A DNA stretch of 60,319 bases from Halopseudomonas xinjiangensis (GTDB lineage Bacteria; Pseudomonadota; Gammaproteobacteria; Pseudomonadales; Pseudomonadaceae), in NCBI GenBank assembly GCA_011050525.1, contig DRFO01000037.1:1-60319 (forward strand). The letters run 5' to 3'. This document shows positions 37,193 through 46,851 of the stretch, in pieces. A program made the translations under genes and the position numbers. Numbering within the stretch: the stretch's first letter is position 1; every line of letters begins with the position of its first letter. Under the pieces are notes generated by a model. It worked only from the letters and a program-made list of their open reading frames with translations. It searched no databases and was not told where the DNA came from.

Positions 37193-38534
37193 CCCTGCGC
37201 TCCTCCCCACCACCGAGGTGCATGGCGATCAAACCGGCGCTTTGCTGCTCCAGCAACTGGATCAGCGCCTTGCTACGTGCGGCCACTACGCTGTGCAGAA
37301 ATAGCAGTGGAATGGCTACCACCAACCCCAGCACGGTGGTTACAAGCGCTTGGGAAATCCCGCCTGCCATCATTTTCGGGTCGCCAGTCCCAAACAGGGT
37401 AATGGCCTGGAAAGTAGCAATCATGCCGGTAACCGTGCCTAGCAAACCCAGCAGAGGCGCGACCGCAGCGAGCAACTTGATCAGACCCTGCCAGCGCTCT
37501 AGAGCGGGCGTTTCCTTGAGAATCGCCTCATCCAGCTTGAGCTCCAGAGTGTCCAGCTCCTCCAGTTTGGGCCGACTGCCGATGACTCCCAGAACCCGAC
37601 CCAGCGGATTGCTGTTGGTCAGGTTATCCAGGTCGTCCACCTGTTTGTCGACCCTGGAGCTGGTGCGCTGCAACCAGACCAAACGTGCAAGCCCCAGCAA
37701 CAGGCCAATCGAGCCCAGCACCAGAATCACATAGCCCACTATTCCGCCCTGACGAACCCGCTCCATTAGCGTAGGAGTCAGCTGTAGCTGCGCGATGACC
37801 GTCCCTCGAGTTGGATCAACAGGCAGCCCCGCCAGCCCATCGCGGGGCTCCATGAAGTCATCGATCATGCCGCGCCCGTCCGGCTGACGCGCAGCCACAG
37901 CCAGGCGGTCTTCCTCTGGCTGGTAAAGCAGGTAATCACCTCCCTGCAGCGTTACGAAAGGCCCGACGCTGACCACATCAAGCTCGCGTTGCTGACCATC
38001 GTTCCCGACGACGGGGGCCTCGTAGCGGCTGACCTTGCCACTGGCGGTCATGTCTTCCTGGAGCAAGAACCAGAATTGTTCCAGGGCATCCACCGTGGGA
38101 ATTCGACGGCTTTGCGCCAACTGCTCAAGGGCCTCCATACGCCCCGGAAACTGCAGATTGAGAACCGAATCCTGCCATTGGCTTTGAGTATCACCGGCGA
38201 TCTGACGAACGATTCCAAACAGTTCCCCCAGATTGCCGCTGCGCTGAGTCAGCGCCAGGTCCGCCTCGGCCAAAGCCGCTTCCAATTGGTCAAACTCGGC
38301 CTGCAGCCGATCCGCCTGCGCCTTGGTCTGCGCCAGCGCCTGCTCAGCGCCCTCCAGACGGCGCTGCTGCTGATCACGCTCGGCTATAAACTGCGACTCC
38401 CGCTCCCGCATGGCGGCTTGCTCGGTACTACGCACCTCACGAATGCTGCGCAGCAGATTGTCCAGGCTTTCGGTTTGCGCCTGGGCAACGGGTGCCAACA
38501 GAACAATCATGCATCCTGCTATCAGACGTCTCAT
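37185..38534 (-). CDS. TtpC-like long MotA/TolQ/ExbB protein
   Basis: Second, larger proton-channel homologue that accompanies TonB2 systems in Vibrio (TtpC). The 449-residue precursor has a signal peptide (about 1-19), a long coiled coil (about 30-100), a periplasmic region and a C-terminal ExbB-like channel from about 265 (LGSIGLLLGLARL, LLGLLGTVTGMIATF). Its start overlaps the DUF3450 stop (ATGA). Together with ExbB it gives two ExbB-like subunits in one operon. Confidence 0.88.
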   Translation of the reverse strand: MRRLIAGCMIVLLAPVAQAQTESLDNLLRSIREVRSTEQAAMRERESQFIAERDQQQRRLEGAEQALAQTKAQADRLQAEFDQLEAALAEADLALTQRSGNLGELFGIVRQIAGDTQSQWQDSVLNLQFPGRMEALEQLAQSRRIPTVDALEQFWFLLQEDMTASGKVSRYEAPVVGNDGQQRELDVVSVGPFVTLQGGDYLLYQPEEDRLAVAARQPDGRGMIDDFMEPRDGLAGLPVDPTRGTVIAQLQLTPTLMERVRQGGIVGYVILVLGSIGLLLGLARLVWLQRTSSRVDKQVDDLDNLTNSNPLGRVLGVIGSRPKLEELDTLELKLDEAILKETPALERWQGLIKLLAAVAPLLGLLGTVTGMIATFQAITLFGTGDPKMMAGGISQALVTTVLGLVVAIPLLFLHSVVAARSKALIQLLEQQSAGLIAMHLGGGEERRGE

Positions 38535-39298
38535 TGGCTATCTCCCCGCTCGGTGACCGCAGGGAGCGGTAGTTTCACCATGACCGGCGTCTGTTGCTGT
38601 CGGGCGATGCTCAAACCTTGCTCCAGGCTGCGGCGATACTCGTCGGACAATTCACTCCACTGACCCTGGTCAGCATTCCAATAGCCCTGTTCCTGCCCGT
38701 CGAGGGATTGATAGAACAGCATTACCCGGCCCAGACGCAGGAAATTGACTACCCGGGTGTCGTCGTCTGCTTCGAGCGTGCCGCGCCAGGCTTCGAGGGT
38801 GCGTCCGTATTCGCTCTCGATCTGATAGGCCTCCAGGACCCGCCGATATTTTTCAGCCACGCTGACATCGGCCCGCGCCATCAATGCACGCAGTTGGGCC
38901 AGGCGCTCGGCTCGCTCTTCGCTCTGGAAGGGCAAGTCCAGTCGCACAAATTGTTCAAGGGAATCGAGCATGCGCTGCAACATGGGCAGGACTTCACGTT
39001 GCGTCTCTTCGAGGCTGGCAAGCTGTGTTTGCAGACTTTCCAGCTCCTCGCGCTGGGCGCCTACCATCTCGTCAAGCTGCTGAGTGTAGGCGAGCATCTG
39101 TTCGCGCTGCACAATGGCCTGGCGGTAGCGCAGCAGTGCTTCGCGCGTCGTATCATCCAGCTGATCAATACGTTGCTGGGAGGCCTGCGCGTCGTTCACC
39201 AACGCCTCGCTTTCAGCCAACGCGCTATCACCGGCGTCTTGCGCCAGCACCCCGGCAGACGTACAAACCATTAACAGGAACAACCAAACCGCTTTCAT
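38531..39298 (-). CDS. DUF3450 periplasmic coiled-coil protein
   Basis: First gene of the TonB cluster, 255 residues with a signal peptide (about 1-20, ending VLAQ) and a long coiled coil (about 25-115). Function unknown, but it is the constant leading partner of TtpC. I chose ATG at 39298 with GGAG about nine bases upstream; the in-frame start at 39340 would lie before the signal peptide. Confidence 0.83.
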   Translation of the reverse strand: MKAVWLFLLMVCTSAGVLAQDAGDSALAESEALVNDAQASQQRIDQLDDTTREALLRYRQAIVQREQMLAYTQQLDEMVGAQREELESLQTQLASLEETQREVLPMLQRMLDSLEQFVRLDLPFQSEERAERLAQLRALMARADVSVAEKYRRVLEAYQIESEYGRTLEAWRGTLEADDDTRVVNFLRLGRVMLFYQSLDGQEQGYWNADQGQWSELSDEYRRSLEQGLSIARQQQTPVMVKLPLPAVTERGDSQ

Positions 39299-39344
39299 CA
39301 ATCGTCTCCACCCGGTATCGAGGTCGCTCGATCCGACCACAAAA

Positions 39345-39380
39345 GAGAAGCATTATCATCTGCGGGGCGAGATAGTTCAA
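39345..39380 (-). promoter_or_regulatory. Fur-box promoter of the TonB cluster
   Basis: On the minus strand TTGAAC (39375-39380) and GATAAT (39352-39357) are 17 bp apart, forming a good promoter. The 19-mer GCAGATGATAATGCTTCTC (39345-39363) matches the classic Fur box at 13 of 19 positions and covers the -10 element. Iron-bound Fur should block this promoter. Confidence 0.68.
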
Positions 39381-39451
39381 CAGCGGTCTGCGCTTGCTTT
39401 GCTGTAAGGCGATATTCTTTGGCCAAAACGATGCCGCGACAGGCGGCCTAG

Positions 39452-40336
39452 CTATGCTTTGGCGAAGGCTCCAAGCAGCTCGGGCAATTGGCTACGCCAA
39501 GGTCGGGGTTTGACGCCACAGGCCATCAGAATTCTGCGACAGGCCAGTGCTGCATTTTGTGGTTCGCCGCCAGTGGCGGGCTGGGGAACAAAGGGGACCG
39601 GCTGCACGACGGGATCGGCTTCCAACTGGCGGCTGGCCAACAGCTCTTGAATCAGACTTTTGGCAAAACTTATCCAGCTCGATATCTCGCTACTACCGTA
39701 GTGGTAAACCCCATACAAAGGCGCGTCGCAGTCAACCTGTTTGAGTAGCGCGAGCATAACCCGTGCAGCGTCATTGATAGGGGTGGGATTGCCTCGCCAT
39801 TCTTCCGCCAACTGGACGGGGCGCTGACTGCTCAATTGCGTCAGTAGCCGACCCAGCAAGCCATCGGAGGATTCATCCAGCAACCAGCTGAATCGTAAAA
39901 TCAGGTGCTGATCGCTCGCCTGCTGGAGCATCTTTTCCAGAACGGCCTGGAGCTGACCCAGCGGGTCGGCGGGCGCCATCTCATCCTTTTCCGTATAGGG
40001 AGTGCTCTTCAGACCATCAAAGACGCGGGCGCTGGAAAGCATGAAGAGCATTGCCCGACGCGTTGCGCAGGCAGCAATCAAGCGTTCGCTGAAGGCATAC
40101 TGGCGGGCCAACTCGCTGGCGTCCTGCATTCCAAGCTGAAACTGCTCATGATAGAACGCCAGATTGATCACCGCATCCGGCTGGCAATTGCTTAGGACCT
40201 CATCTATGCCTGCCGGATGCCACCCGCCTGCGGGGCAACCTACTGATTCGATCTGGATGGACTCCGCTGCCGCCTGGGACACCAAAGCTCGCCCTAGCAG
40301 CGACTCTCCTCCAAGCAGCAATACCCGCATTCGCAT
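39452..40336 (-). CDS. RmlD-like sugar-nucleotide reductase family protein
   Basis: Extended short-chain dehydrogenase of 294 residues resembling dTDP-4-dehydrorhamnose reductase. It has an N-terminal nucleotide-binding loop LLLGGESLLGRAL (GGxxxLG form) and INLAFYHEQ and LSSARVFDG segments, but the usual YxxxK is not plainly visible. No rhamnose operon surrounds it, so the substrate is unknown. Confidence 0.78.
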   Translation of the reverse strand: MRMRVLLLGGESLLGRALVSQAAAESIQIESVGCPAGGWHPAGIDEVLSNCQPDAVINLAFYHEQFQLGMQDASELARQYAFSERLIAACATRRAMLFMLSSARVFDGLKSTPYTEKDEMAPADPLGQLQAVLEKMLQQASDQHLILRFSWLLDESSDGLLGRLLTQLSSQRPVQLAEEWRGNPTPINDAARVMLALLKQVDCDAPLYGVYHYGSSEISSWISFAKSLIQELLASRQLEADPVVQPVPFVPQPATGGEPQNAALACRRILMACGVKPRPWRSQLPELLGAFAKA

Positions 40337-40420
40337 TCAATAACCCTTGTCTTTGATCTGATGAAGCCCATTGTGCAGTGTTCCCGCCAACTCGTCACCA
40401 CCGCACCAGGCCCAGCCCCA

Positions 40421-41098
40421 TCAGGCATAGGTAATCAATTGCTGCCGGTCCGGATGATCCAGGTGCGGCACGCTGTTGAAACTGCTGAGCCGCATGGATC
40501 TGGCATTGAATATACAATGGATAAGCGCGGTGTTGCGGGTCTGCAGGTTGAGCTCAACCATGGTCTCACAGGGCGCCTGGAGCAACTGGCGAACCAGCAT
40601 GGCAATCGCCCCGCCGGAGCTGACGGCAAGGACGCGCTTACCTGCACAGCGCTGCATGACGTCTTCTTTCATCTGCTGTACCCGCGCCTCGAAGCTGGCC
40701 CAGGTTTCCGGAAGCTCACCGTCCAGTTCAGCGCGGGACCACAGCAATATGCCCTGCCGCAGCCGCTTGAAAAAATCGGCAACCACTGGCTTTTCCGGCA
40801 GTTGATGTTCCGGGAACTGCGTCGTGTAGGCCCCCAGAATGGCATGAAAATCAAACTCGTTGAGTTCTCTGAAGACCTCAAAGGCCTGCGCCGGGAGGCC
40901 TAGCCCCACACAAATACCTTCGGCCGTCTCGCGATGACGAACCATGTCGCCGGTCAGGATATGATCAAATGCCATATTCCGCTCACGAAAATACTCGCCG
41001 AGCAGCCTCGCCTGCTGATGCCCCACCGGGGAAAGCTGGTCATAGTTGCTGGATCCAAAGGAAGCTTGGCCGTGGCGTACAAAGTAGATTTCAGACAT
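40421..41098 (-). CDS. Histidine phosphatase family protein
   Basis: Phosphoglycerate-mutase-like enzyme of 225 residues with the catalytic FVRHGQASFG at residues 5-14 and a second basic/histidine element near VSSGGAIAM. I chose ATG at 41098 (MSEIYFVRHGQ); an upstream in-frame start at 41152 would add 18 residues without homology to the family. Substrate unknown. Confidence 0.87.
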   Translation of the reverse strand: MSEIYFVRHGQASFGSSNYDQLSPVGHQQARLLGEYFRERNMAFDHILTGDMVRHRETAEGICVGLGLPAQAFEVFRELNEFDFHAILGAYTTQFPEHQLPEKPVVADFFKRLRQGILLWSRAELDGELPETWASFEARVQQMKEDVMQRCAGKRVLAVSSGGAIAMLVRQLLQAPCETMVELNLQTRNTALIHCIFNARSMRLSSFNSVPHLDHPDRQQLITYA

Positions 41099-41187
41099 CA
41101 GGAATCCGTGTTCGATGGGCAAAAGAAAACCCGGCTGACCGGGGATATCCATCCTCGGCCATACCGGGCTTCAGGACCAGCTACATT

Positions 41188-41694
41188 CTAGAACGGAATG
41201 TCGTCATCAAAGCTGTCGTAATCCGGCGTGGGCTGCTGCGGTGCGGATTGTTGTGGCGGCTGCTGCGCGGGCCGCTGCTGCTGGTTCGACTGCTGCGGTG
41301 CCTGCCTCTGCTGCTGCGGGCGCGGCGCCATACCTTGCTCGCCACCCTGCGGCTTGCCATCGAGCAGCTGCATTTGTCCACCGATGTCGACGACAATTTC
41401 AGTGGTGTAGCGCTTAACCCCATCTTTTTCCCATTCACGGGTTTGCAGGCGGCCTTCGATATACATCTTGGATCCCTTGCGTACGTACTCACCCACTACC
41501 TCGGCGATACGGCCAAAGAACACCACGCGGTGCCACTCGGTACGCTCCTGCTGCTGGCCGGTCTGCTTGTCCTTCCAGCTGTCGCTGGTGGCAAGGGTGA
41601 CATTGGCAACGGCATTGCCGTTAGGCAGATAACGTACTTCAGGATCTCCACCAACGTTTCCGATGAGAATTACTTTGTTGACGCCTCTGGCCAT
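41188..41694 (-). CDS. ssb: Single-stranded DNA-binding protein
   Basis: Tetrameric OB-fold protein that coats single-stranded DNA in replication and repair. The 168-residue product has the fold in residues 1-112 ([20 protein letters not shown]), a Gln/Pro-rich linker (about 118-155) and the acidic tip ending DDDIPF that docks partner enzymes. Its divergent neighbour beyond the MFS gene is uvrA, as in Pseudomonas. Confidence 0.97.
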   Translation of the reverse strand: MARGVNKVILIGNVGGDPEVRYLPNGNAVANVTLATSDSWKDKQTGQQQERTEWHRVVFFGRIAEVVGEYVRKGSKMYIEGRLQTREWEKDGVKRYTTEIVVDIGGQMQLLDGKPQGGEQGMAPRPQQQRQAPQQSNQQQRPAQQPPQQSAPQQPTPDYDSFDDDIPF

Positions 41695-41721
41695 TTCTTT
41701 ATCTCCTGTGTGCGGCGTGTT

Positions 41722-43092
41722 TCAAACGGGCTGTAATACCCGGTCCAGTTCTTCACGGTCCAGCACCTGCGTGTCGACTTTGATATAAGCGGCTGCTTCC
41801 TCAGCCACAATAACCGCCTCGGCCACTCCCGGTACGGCAAGAATACGCCGGAGTAACGCCTCATCCCGCAAAAGCTCCCAGGGCAACGGCAGGCGGTAGC
41901 TAGTAACATAGGCTGGTTGGCGCATCTTAACACCAATCAGGAACCAGGAAAGCGCGAGCACCGCGCAGCACAGGAATACGCCGCCCAGGCCGACGCTCCC
42001 ATAAACCGCACCACCTAGCACGCCGCCAAGCGCAGCCCCGGCAAACTGACTGGTGGAATAAACACCCATCGCAGTGCCTTTGGCCCCTGCCGGTGCGATT
42101 TTGCTGAGCAGCGAAGGCAGCGTCGCCTCAAGCAGATTGAAGCCCACGAAATAGAGCACGATGGCAGTTACCAGCCAGCCCAGCGACGACATACTGGCCC
42201 ACAGCATCGGCTGCACCAACGCCAACAGCAATACTGCGCCAAGCAGAATCTGCTTTACCCGGCGCTGGCGCTCCGCGTAGATAATGCAAGGCACCATCGC
42301 CACGAAGGACAGCAACAGTGCGGTCAAATAGACCCACCAGTGCTGTTCGCTTGGCAAGCCGGCCTGCTCCTGCAGTGCCAGGGGAATCGCTACAAAACTC
42401 GCCATGAGGATGGCGTGCAACACCGCTATTCCATAATAAAGACGCAACAATTCTGGGTTGCGCAGCGTTGGGAGAAATGCCGAAAAGACCACCCCGGCCT
42501 CTCGATGAGTCAGCGCGGCTATGGGTGCCGGGACGACCCATATAACCAGAACCATGCCTATCAACGCCAGCAGCGCCGTTATGTAGAAAACGCCCTGTAA
42601 CCCGGCGATTCCCGCTATCACCGGTCCTGCTACCATCGCTACACCAAAGGAGACCCCGATGCTCATGCCAATCATGGCCATGGCCTTGGTACGATGCTGA
42701 TCGCGAGTAAGATCAGCAACCAGCGCCATGACCGCTGCCGCAATCGCACCTGCCCCTTGCAACACGCGTCCGCCAATAACGCCGGCAATGCTGTCTGCCT
42801 GGGCGGCCACCAGCCCGCCGATGGCGAACAGGATCAGCCCCCCGACGATCACTGGTTTGCGGCCCACTCGGTCGGACAGCATGCCAAAGGGAATTTGCAA
42901 AAACGCCTGGGTGAAACCATAGGCGCCGATTGCCACTCCTATCAGCAGAGGGGTCGCACCTTGAAGCGCCCGACCATAGGTAGCCAGGACCGGCAAGACC
43001 ATGAACAGCCCGAGCATTCTGAAGGCAAACACCGCCGCCAGAGACACCGCCGCTCGGCGCTCGGCAGGCAACATCGCATCAGCCTCGTGCAT
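41722..43092 (-). CDS. Major facilitator superfamily transporter
   Basis: Twelve-segment secondary transporter of 456 residues, related to the YajR/drug-efflux branch. Motif A-like GMLSDRVGRKPVIVGG sits between the second and third segments. A soluble C-terminal extension of about 60 residues after the last segment ends in a ferredoxin-like beta-alpha region, as in YajR. Substrate unknown. Divergent from uvrA. Confidence 0.88.
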   Translation of the reverse strand: MHEADAMLPAERRAAVSLAAVFAFRMLGLFMVLPVLATYGRALQGATPLLIGVAIGAYGFTQAFLQIPFGMLSDRVGRKPVIVGGLILFAIGGLVAAQADSIAGVIGGRVLQGAGAIAAAVMALVADLTRDQHRTKAMAMIGMSIGVSFGVAMVAGPVIAGIAGLQGVFYITALLALIGMVLVIWVVPAPIAALTHREAGVVFSAFLPTLRNPELLRLYYGIAVLHAILMASFVAIPLALQEQAGLPSEQHWWVYLTALLLSFVAMVPCIIYAERQRRVKQILLGAVLLLALVQPMLWASMSSLGWLVTAIVLYFVGFNLLEATLPSLLSKIAPAGAKGTAMGVYSTSQFAGAALGGVLGGAVYGSVGLGGVFLCCAVLALSWFLIGVKMRQPAYVTSYRLPLPWELLRDEALLRRILAVPGVAEAVIVAEEAAAYIKVDTQVLDREELDRVLQPV

Positions 43093-43225
43093 GGACCCTC
43101 CGGTTGGACAAAAGCGCGGATGTTAGCACGCCTGGGCTCAGCTGTAGCACTGGCCAAATGATTTTGCACGGACACCTTTGGTTGCAAAGCCAGCCGCTGC
43201 GACCCGACATCAGAGGTCCCGGATT

Positions 43226-43255
43226 TTGCCGGGTTACCCGTGAGCAACGTATACT
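43226..43255 (+). promoter_or_regulatory. uvrA: uvrA promoter
   Basis: TTGCCG (43226-43231) and TATACT (43250-43255) are 18 bp apart and end 33 bp before the start codon. I looked for a LexA operator here and saw none, so SOS control is not supported by sequence. Confidence 0.6.
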
Positions 43256-43288
43256 AGGCAGCTTTGCTGGCCGTAGGGTGAATGTACT

Positions 43289-46120
43289 GTGGATACAATC
43301 GTTATTCGTGGGGCTCGTACTCACAACCTGAAGAACATTGACCTCGATCTGCCCCGTGACAAGCTTATCGTGATCACCGGCCTGTCCGGTTCTGGAAAAT
43401 CATCCCTGGCGTTTGACACCCTGTATGCCGAGGGCCAACGGCGGTACGTTGAATCACTTTCTGCCTACGCCCGCCAGTTCTTGTCGATTATGGAAAAACC
43501 CGATGTGGACCATATCGAGGGTTTGTCCCCGGCGATTTCGATAGAACAGAAATCCACATCGCATAACCCGCGGTCCACCGTAGGTACCATTACTGAGATC
43601 TATGACTACCTTCGCCTGCTCTATGCCCGGGTGGGCATTCCCCGCTGCCCCGACCATGATCTGCCGCTAGCGGCGCAGACGGTCAGCCAGATGGTCGACC
43701 AGATACTTGCCCGCCCAGAAGGGAGCAAGCTGATGCTGCTGGCGCCGGTGATGCGTGACCGCAAGGGTGAACATCTGGCGCTGATTGACGAGTTGCGCGC
43801 CCAGGGCTTCGTGCGCGCTCGTATCAATGGTCGAATTCACGATCTCGACGAAGCGCCTGCCCTGGAAAAGAACCGCAAGCACACTATTGAAGTTGTGGTA
43901 GATCGTTTCAAGGTGCGCGAGGACTTGCAGCTGCGTCTGGCCGAGTCCTTCGAAACGGCCCTGAAACTGGCGGATGGGGTGGCCATCGTCGCGCCCATGG
44001 ACGGAGAAGAAGGCGAAGAGCTGACCTTCAGCGCGCGCTTCGCCTGCCCTGTCTGCGGCCATTCGATCAGTGAACTCGAGCCCCGGCTGTTCTCTTTCAA
44101 CAATCCGGCAGGCGCCTGCACGACCTGCGACGGTCTGGGCGTAAAACAGTTTTTCGACAGCAAACGCCTGGTCAATGGCGAGCTGACACTTGCCGAGGGC
44201 GCGATTCGTGGCTGGGATCGGCGCAACGTTTATTATTTCCAGATGCTCAGCTCCCTCGCTGGGCACTATGGCATCAATCTAGATACCGCCTTTGCCGATC
44301 TCGGCGACAAACACCGCAAACTGGTACTGGAAGGCACCGGCAACGAAAAGGTTCCGTTTAGATACCTCAACGACCGCGGTGATATCGTCAAGCGGGAACA
44401 CCCCTTCGAAGGCATTTTGCCCAATCTGGAACGTCGCTACCGCGAGACAGAGTCGCAGAGCGTACGTGAAGAACTGGCAAAGTATCTCAACACTCAGCCG
44501 TGCCCGGACTGTCGCGGCACACGTTTGCGCCGCGAAGCTCGCCATGTATTTATTGACGAACGCAATCTTCCCGGCATTACCACCCTACCCATCGGCGCGG
44601 CGGCAGAATACTTCGGCCAGCTTACGCTGACCGGCAACCGCGGTGAAATCGCCGAAAAGATCCTCAAGGAAATCCGTGCCCGCCTGATGTTTCTGGTTAA
44701 TGTCGGCCTGGACTATCTGACTCTGGATCGCAGTGCAGACACTTTGTCCGGCGGCGAAGCACAACGAATCCGCCTAGCTAGCCAGATAGGCGCAGGCCTG
44801 GTCGGGGTGATGTACATTCTCGATGAACCCTCGATCGGCCTGCACCAGCGCGATAACGAGCGACTACTCGGCACCCTGGTCCACCTGCGGGACCTGGGCA
44901 ACACCGTGATAGTTGTTGAGCACGACGAAGATGCCATCCGGCTAGCGGATTACGTCGTGGATATAGGTCCGGGGGCCGGCGTGCATGGCGGCGAAATCGT
45001 TGCCCATGGCACTCCCGATGAGGTCATGAACCATCCTGACTCGCTAACCGGCAAGTACCTGTCGGGGCGGGTCAAAATCCCCGTTCCGCCGAAGCGCACT
45101 CCGACTCGCAAGGACCAATGGCTGCGTCTCAAGGGCGCCTGCGGCAACAACCTGCAGAATGTCGATCTGGAAATTCCGGTTGGCCTGATGACCTGCGTCA
45201 CCGGCGTTTCAGGGTCAGGAAAGTCGACGCTCATCAATAACACTCTGTTTCCCATCACGGCAACGGCTCTGAATGGCGCAACAACGCTTGAAGCTGCCCC
45301 CTACGATAGCTTCGATGGCTTGCAGCATCTGGACAAGGTCGTCGACATAGACCAAAGCCCCATTGGGCGCACCCCTCGCTCCAACCCGGCAACCTACACT
45401 GGCCTGTTTACGCCTATCCGGGATCTCTTCGCTGGCACACAGGAAGCCAGATCAAGAGGTTATAAAGCCGGGCGGTTCTCGTTTAACGTGAAGGGTGGGC
45501 GCTGTGAAGCCTGTCAGGGGGATGGCCTGATCAAGGTGGAAATGCATTTCCTGCCTGATATCTATGTCCCCTGCGATGTATGTAAAAGCAAACGCTACAA
45601 TCGCGAGACACTTGAGATCCGCTACAAGGGCAAAAGCATTCATGAAGTGCTGGAAATGACCATCGAAGAGGCTCGCGAATTCTTTGATGCTGTTCCGGCG
45701 CTGGCGCGTAAGCTGCAGACCTTGATGGACGTCGGGCTGTCCTACATCCGCCTTGGTCAATCGGCCACGACCCTGTCCGGCGGTGAAGCTCAGCGGGTCA
45801 AACTGGCCCGGGAATTGTCCAAGCGGGACACAGGGAAAACTCTCTACATACTCGACGAACCTACAACGGGTCTGCATTTCGCTGATATTCAGCAGTTACT
45901 CGATGTGCTGCACAGACTGCGCGACCACGGCAACACGGTGGTAGTGATCGAGCACAATCTGGATGTAATCAAAACAGCCGACTGGTTGGTCGACCTGGGC
46001 CCTGAGGGCGGCTCAAAAGGCGGGCAGATCATTGCTGTGGGAACACCCGAGGAGGTTGCTGCGATGAAACAGTCGCACACTGGGCACTTTCTTGGGCCGC
46101 TATTAAAGCGGGACAGCTAA
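43289..46120 (+). CDS. uvrA: Excinuclease ABC subunit A
   Basis: DNA-damage sensor ATPase of nucleotide excision repair. The 943-residue product has two ABC modules: Walker A GLSGSGKS (about 31-38) and GVSGSGKS (about 642-649), two LSGGEAQR signatures, and zinc-finger cysteines in CPVCGHS/CTTC and [12 protein letters not shown]. Start is GTG ([13 protein letters not shown]), giving the usual UvrA N-terminus. Followed by a decayed catalase fragment on the opposite strand. Confidence 0.98.
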   Translation: MDTIVIRGARTHNLKNIDLDLPRDKLIVITGLSGSGKSSLAFDTLYAEGQRRYVESLSAYARQFLSIMEKPDVDHIEGLSPAISIEQKSTSHNPRSTVGTITEIYDYLRLLYARVGIPRCPDHDLPLAAQTVSQMVDQILARPEGSKLMLLAPVMRDRKGEHLALIDELRAQGFVRARINGRIHDLDEAPALEKNRKHTIEVVVDRFKVREDLQLRLAESFETALKLADGVAIVAPMDGEEGEELTFSARFACPVCGHSISELEPRLFSFNNPAGACTTCDGLGVKQFFDSKRLVNGELTLAEGAIRGWDRRNVYYFQMLSSLAGHYGINLDTAFADLGDKHRKLVLEGTGNEKVPFRYLNDRGDIVKREHPFEGILPNLERRYRETESQSVREELAKYLNTQPCPDCRGTRLRREARHVFIDERNLPGITTLPIGAAAEYFGQLTLTGNRGEIAEKILKEIRARLMFLVNVGLDYLTLDRSADTLSGGEAQRIRLASQIGAGLVGVMYILDEPSIGLHQRDNERLLGTLVHLRDLGNTVIVVEHDEDAIRLADYVVDIGPGAGVHGGEIVAHGTPDEVMNHPDSLTGKYLSGRVKIPVPPKRTPTRKDQWLRLKGACGNNLQNVDLEIPVGLMTCVTGVSGSGKSTLINNTLFPITATALNGATTLEAAPYDSFDGLQHLDKVVDIDQSPIGRTPRSNPATYTGLFTPIRDLFAGTQEARSRGYKAGRFSFNVKGGRCEACQGDGLIKVEMHFLPDIYVPCDVCKSKRYNRETLEIRYKGKSIHEVLEMTIEEAREFFDAVPALARKLQTLMDVGLSYIRLGQSATTLSGGEAQRVKLARELSKRDTGKTLYILDEPTTGLHFADIQQLLDVLHRLRDHGNTVVVIEHNLDVIKTADWLVDLGPEGGSKGGQIIAVGTPEEVAAMKQSHTGHFLGPLLKRDS

Positions 46121-46172
46121 ATCGCAGGAAGCGAAGGGTCGAGCAGACCATACGAATGAGAAAGCCGGGCAA

Positions 46173-46337
46173 GTGGAATGCCCCGTCCTTGTGGTAGTGA
46201 TTTGCCGGACACTTTGGAGCATTAACCGGCAAAGACTCGTAATGCGTTCCCAACCGGTAGCGATGGGCGTCCGCGTAGGCGAAGATACGCCCCTGGAGCA
46301 TCTTGTCGGGGGAAAACCCAACACCCGGAATTTTCAG
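46173..46337 (-). pseudogene. katA: Decayed catalase (katA) fragment
   Basis: Reading the minus strand from 46337 gives [16 protein letters not shown], then [13 protein letters not shown], then LPVNAPKCP and HKDGAFH. This is the conserved heme-proximal region of clade 3 catalases ([14 protein letters not shown] of the proximal heme ligand region, PVNxPKCP). Two in-frame stops (46338-46343) lie just before it and similarity ends after GAFH, so only about 55 codons survive. In P. aeruginosa katA lies between uvrA/bfrA and rplQ, precisely here. The rest of the 46121-46441 gap contains no intact gene. Confidence 0.85.
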
Positions 46338-46392
46338 TCATCACCTGAATACACAGGCGCCATTGCAGAAAGCAGGCAGACTATGCGGGCAC

Positions 46393-46418
46393 AAAAAAAC
46401 CGGCCCAAAAGGACCGGT
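46393..46418 (-). terminator. Terminator of the alpha (rplQ) operon
   Basis: On the minus strand ACCGGTCC pairs with GGGCCGGT over a TTTT loop and is followed by seven T residues. It lies about 25 bp after the rplQ stop and ends the ribosomal cluster. Confidence 0.88.
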
Positions 46419-46441
46419 TCTTTGACTACTACTAGCCTGGC

Positions 46442-46825
46442 TTATTCTTCAGTAGCAACTGCTACGTCAGGACGATCAACCAGTTCCACATAGGCCATAG
46501 GCGCCGAATCACCAGCACGGAAACCGCACTTCAGAATACGGACATAGCCACCGGGACGCTCGGCGTACCGCTTGCCCAGGTCATTAAACAGCTTGCCGAC
46601 AGCTTCTTTGCTGCGGGTGCGGTCAAATGCCAGACGACGATTGGCTACGGTATCGTCCTTGGCCAGGGTAATCAAAGGCTCGGCAACACGGCGCAATTCC
46701 TTGGCCTTGGGCAGAGTGGTTTTGATCAGTTCATTTTCGAACAGCGACACCGCCATGTTTTGAAACATGGCCTTACGGTGTGAGCTGGTCCGATTCAGGT
46801 GACGACCACTTTTACGATGACGCAT
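46442..46825 (-). CDS. rplQ: 50S ribosomal protein L17
   Basis: 127-residue large-subunit protein, with the family start [20 protein letters not shown]. It lies 26 bp after rpoA and is the last gene of the alpha operon, followed by a strong terminator. Confidence 0.98.
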   Translation of the reverse strand: MRHRKSGRHLNRTSSHRKAMFQNMAVSLFENELIKTTLPKAKELRRVAEPLITLAKDDTVANRRLAFDRTRSKEAVGKLFNDLGKRYAERPGGYVRILKCGFRAGDSAPMAYVELVDRPDVAVATEE

Positions 46826-46851
46826 CTCTCAATTCCTCGGTGTCGAGACGA

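Noticed and set aside
40361..40903. Plus-strand reading frame opposite the histidine phosphatase
   Set aside because: The minus strand has clear RHG and family motifs; the plus-strand frame has none.
41228..41410. Cysteine-rich plus-strand 60-codon frame in ssb
   Set aside because: It is the antisense of the Gln/Pro-rich SSB linker (CAG/CAA repeats read as CTG/TGC), not a gene.
43093..43288. LexA/SOS operator before uvrA
   Set aside because: I looked for CTG-N10-CAG and found only poor matches; the promoter alone is supported.
46201..46233. Inverted repeat TTTGCCGG / CCGGCAAA after uvrA as a terminator
   Set aside because: It lies inside the catalase remnant, has a 17 nt loop and no T-run, so it is most likely chance.
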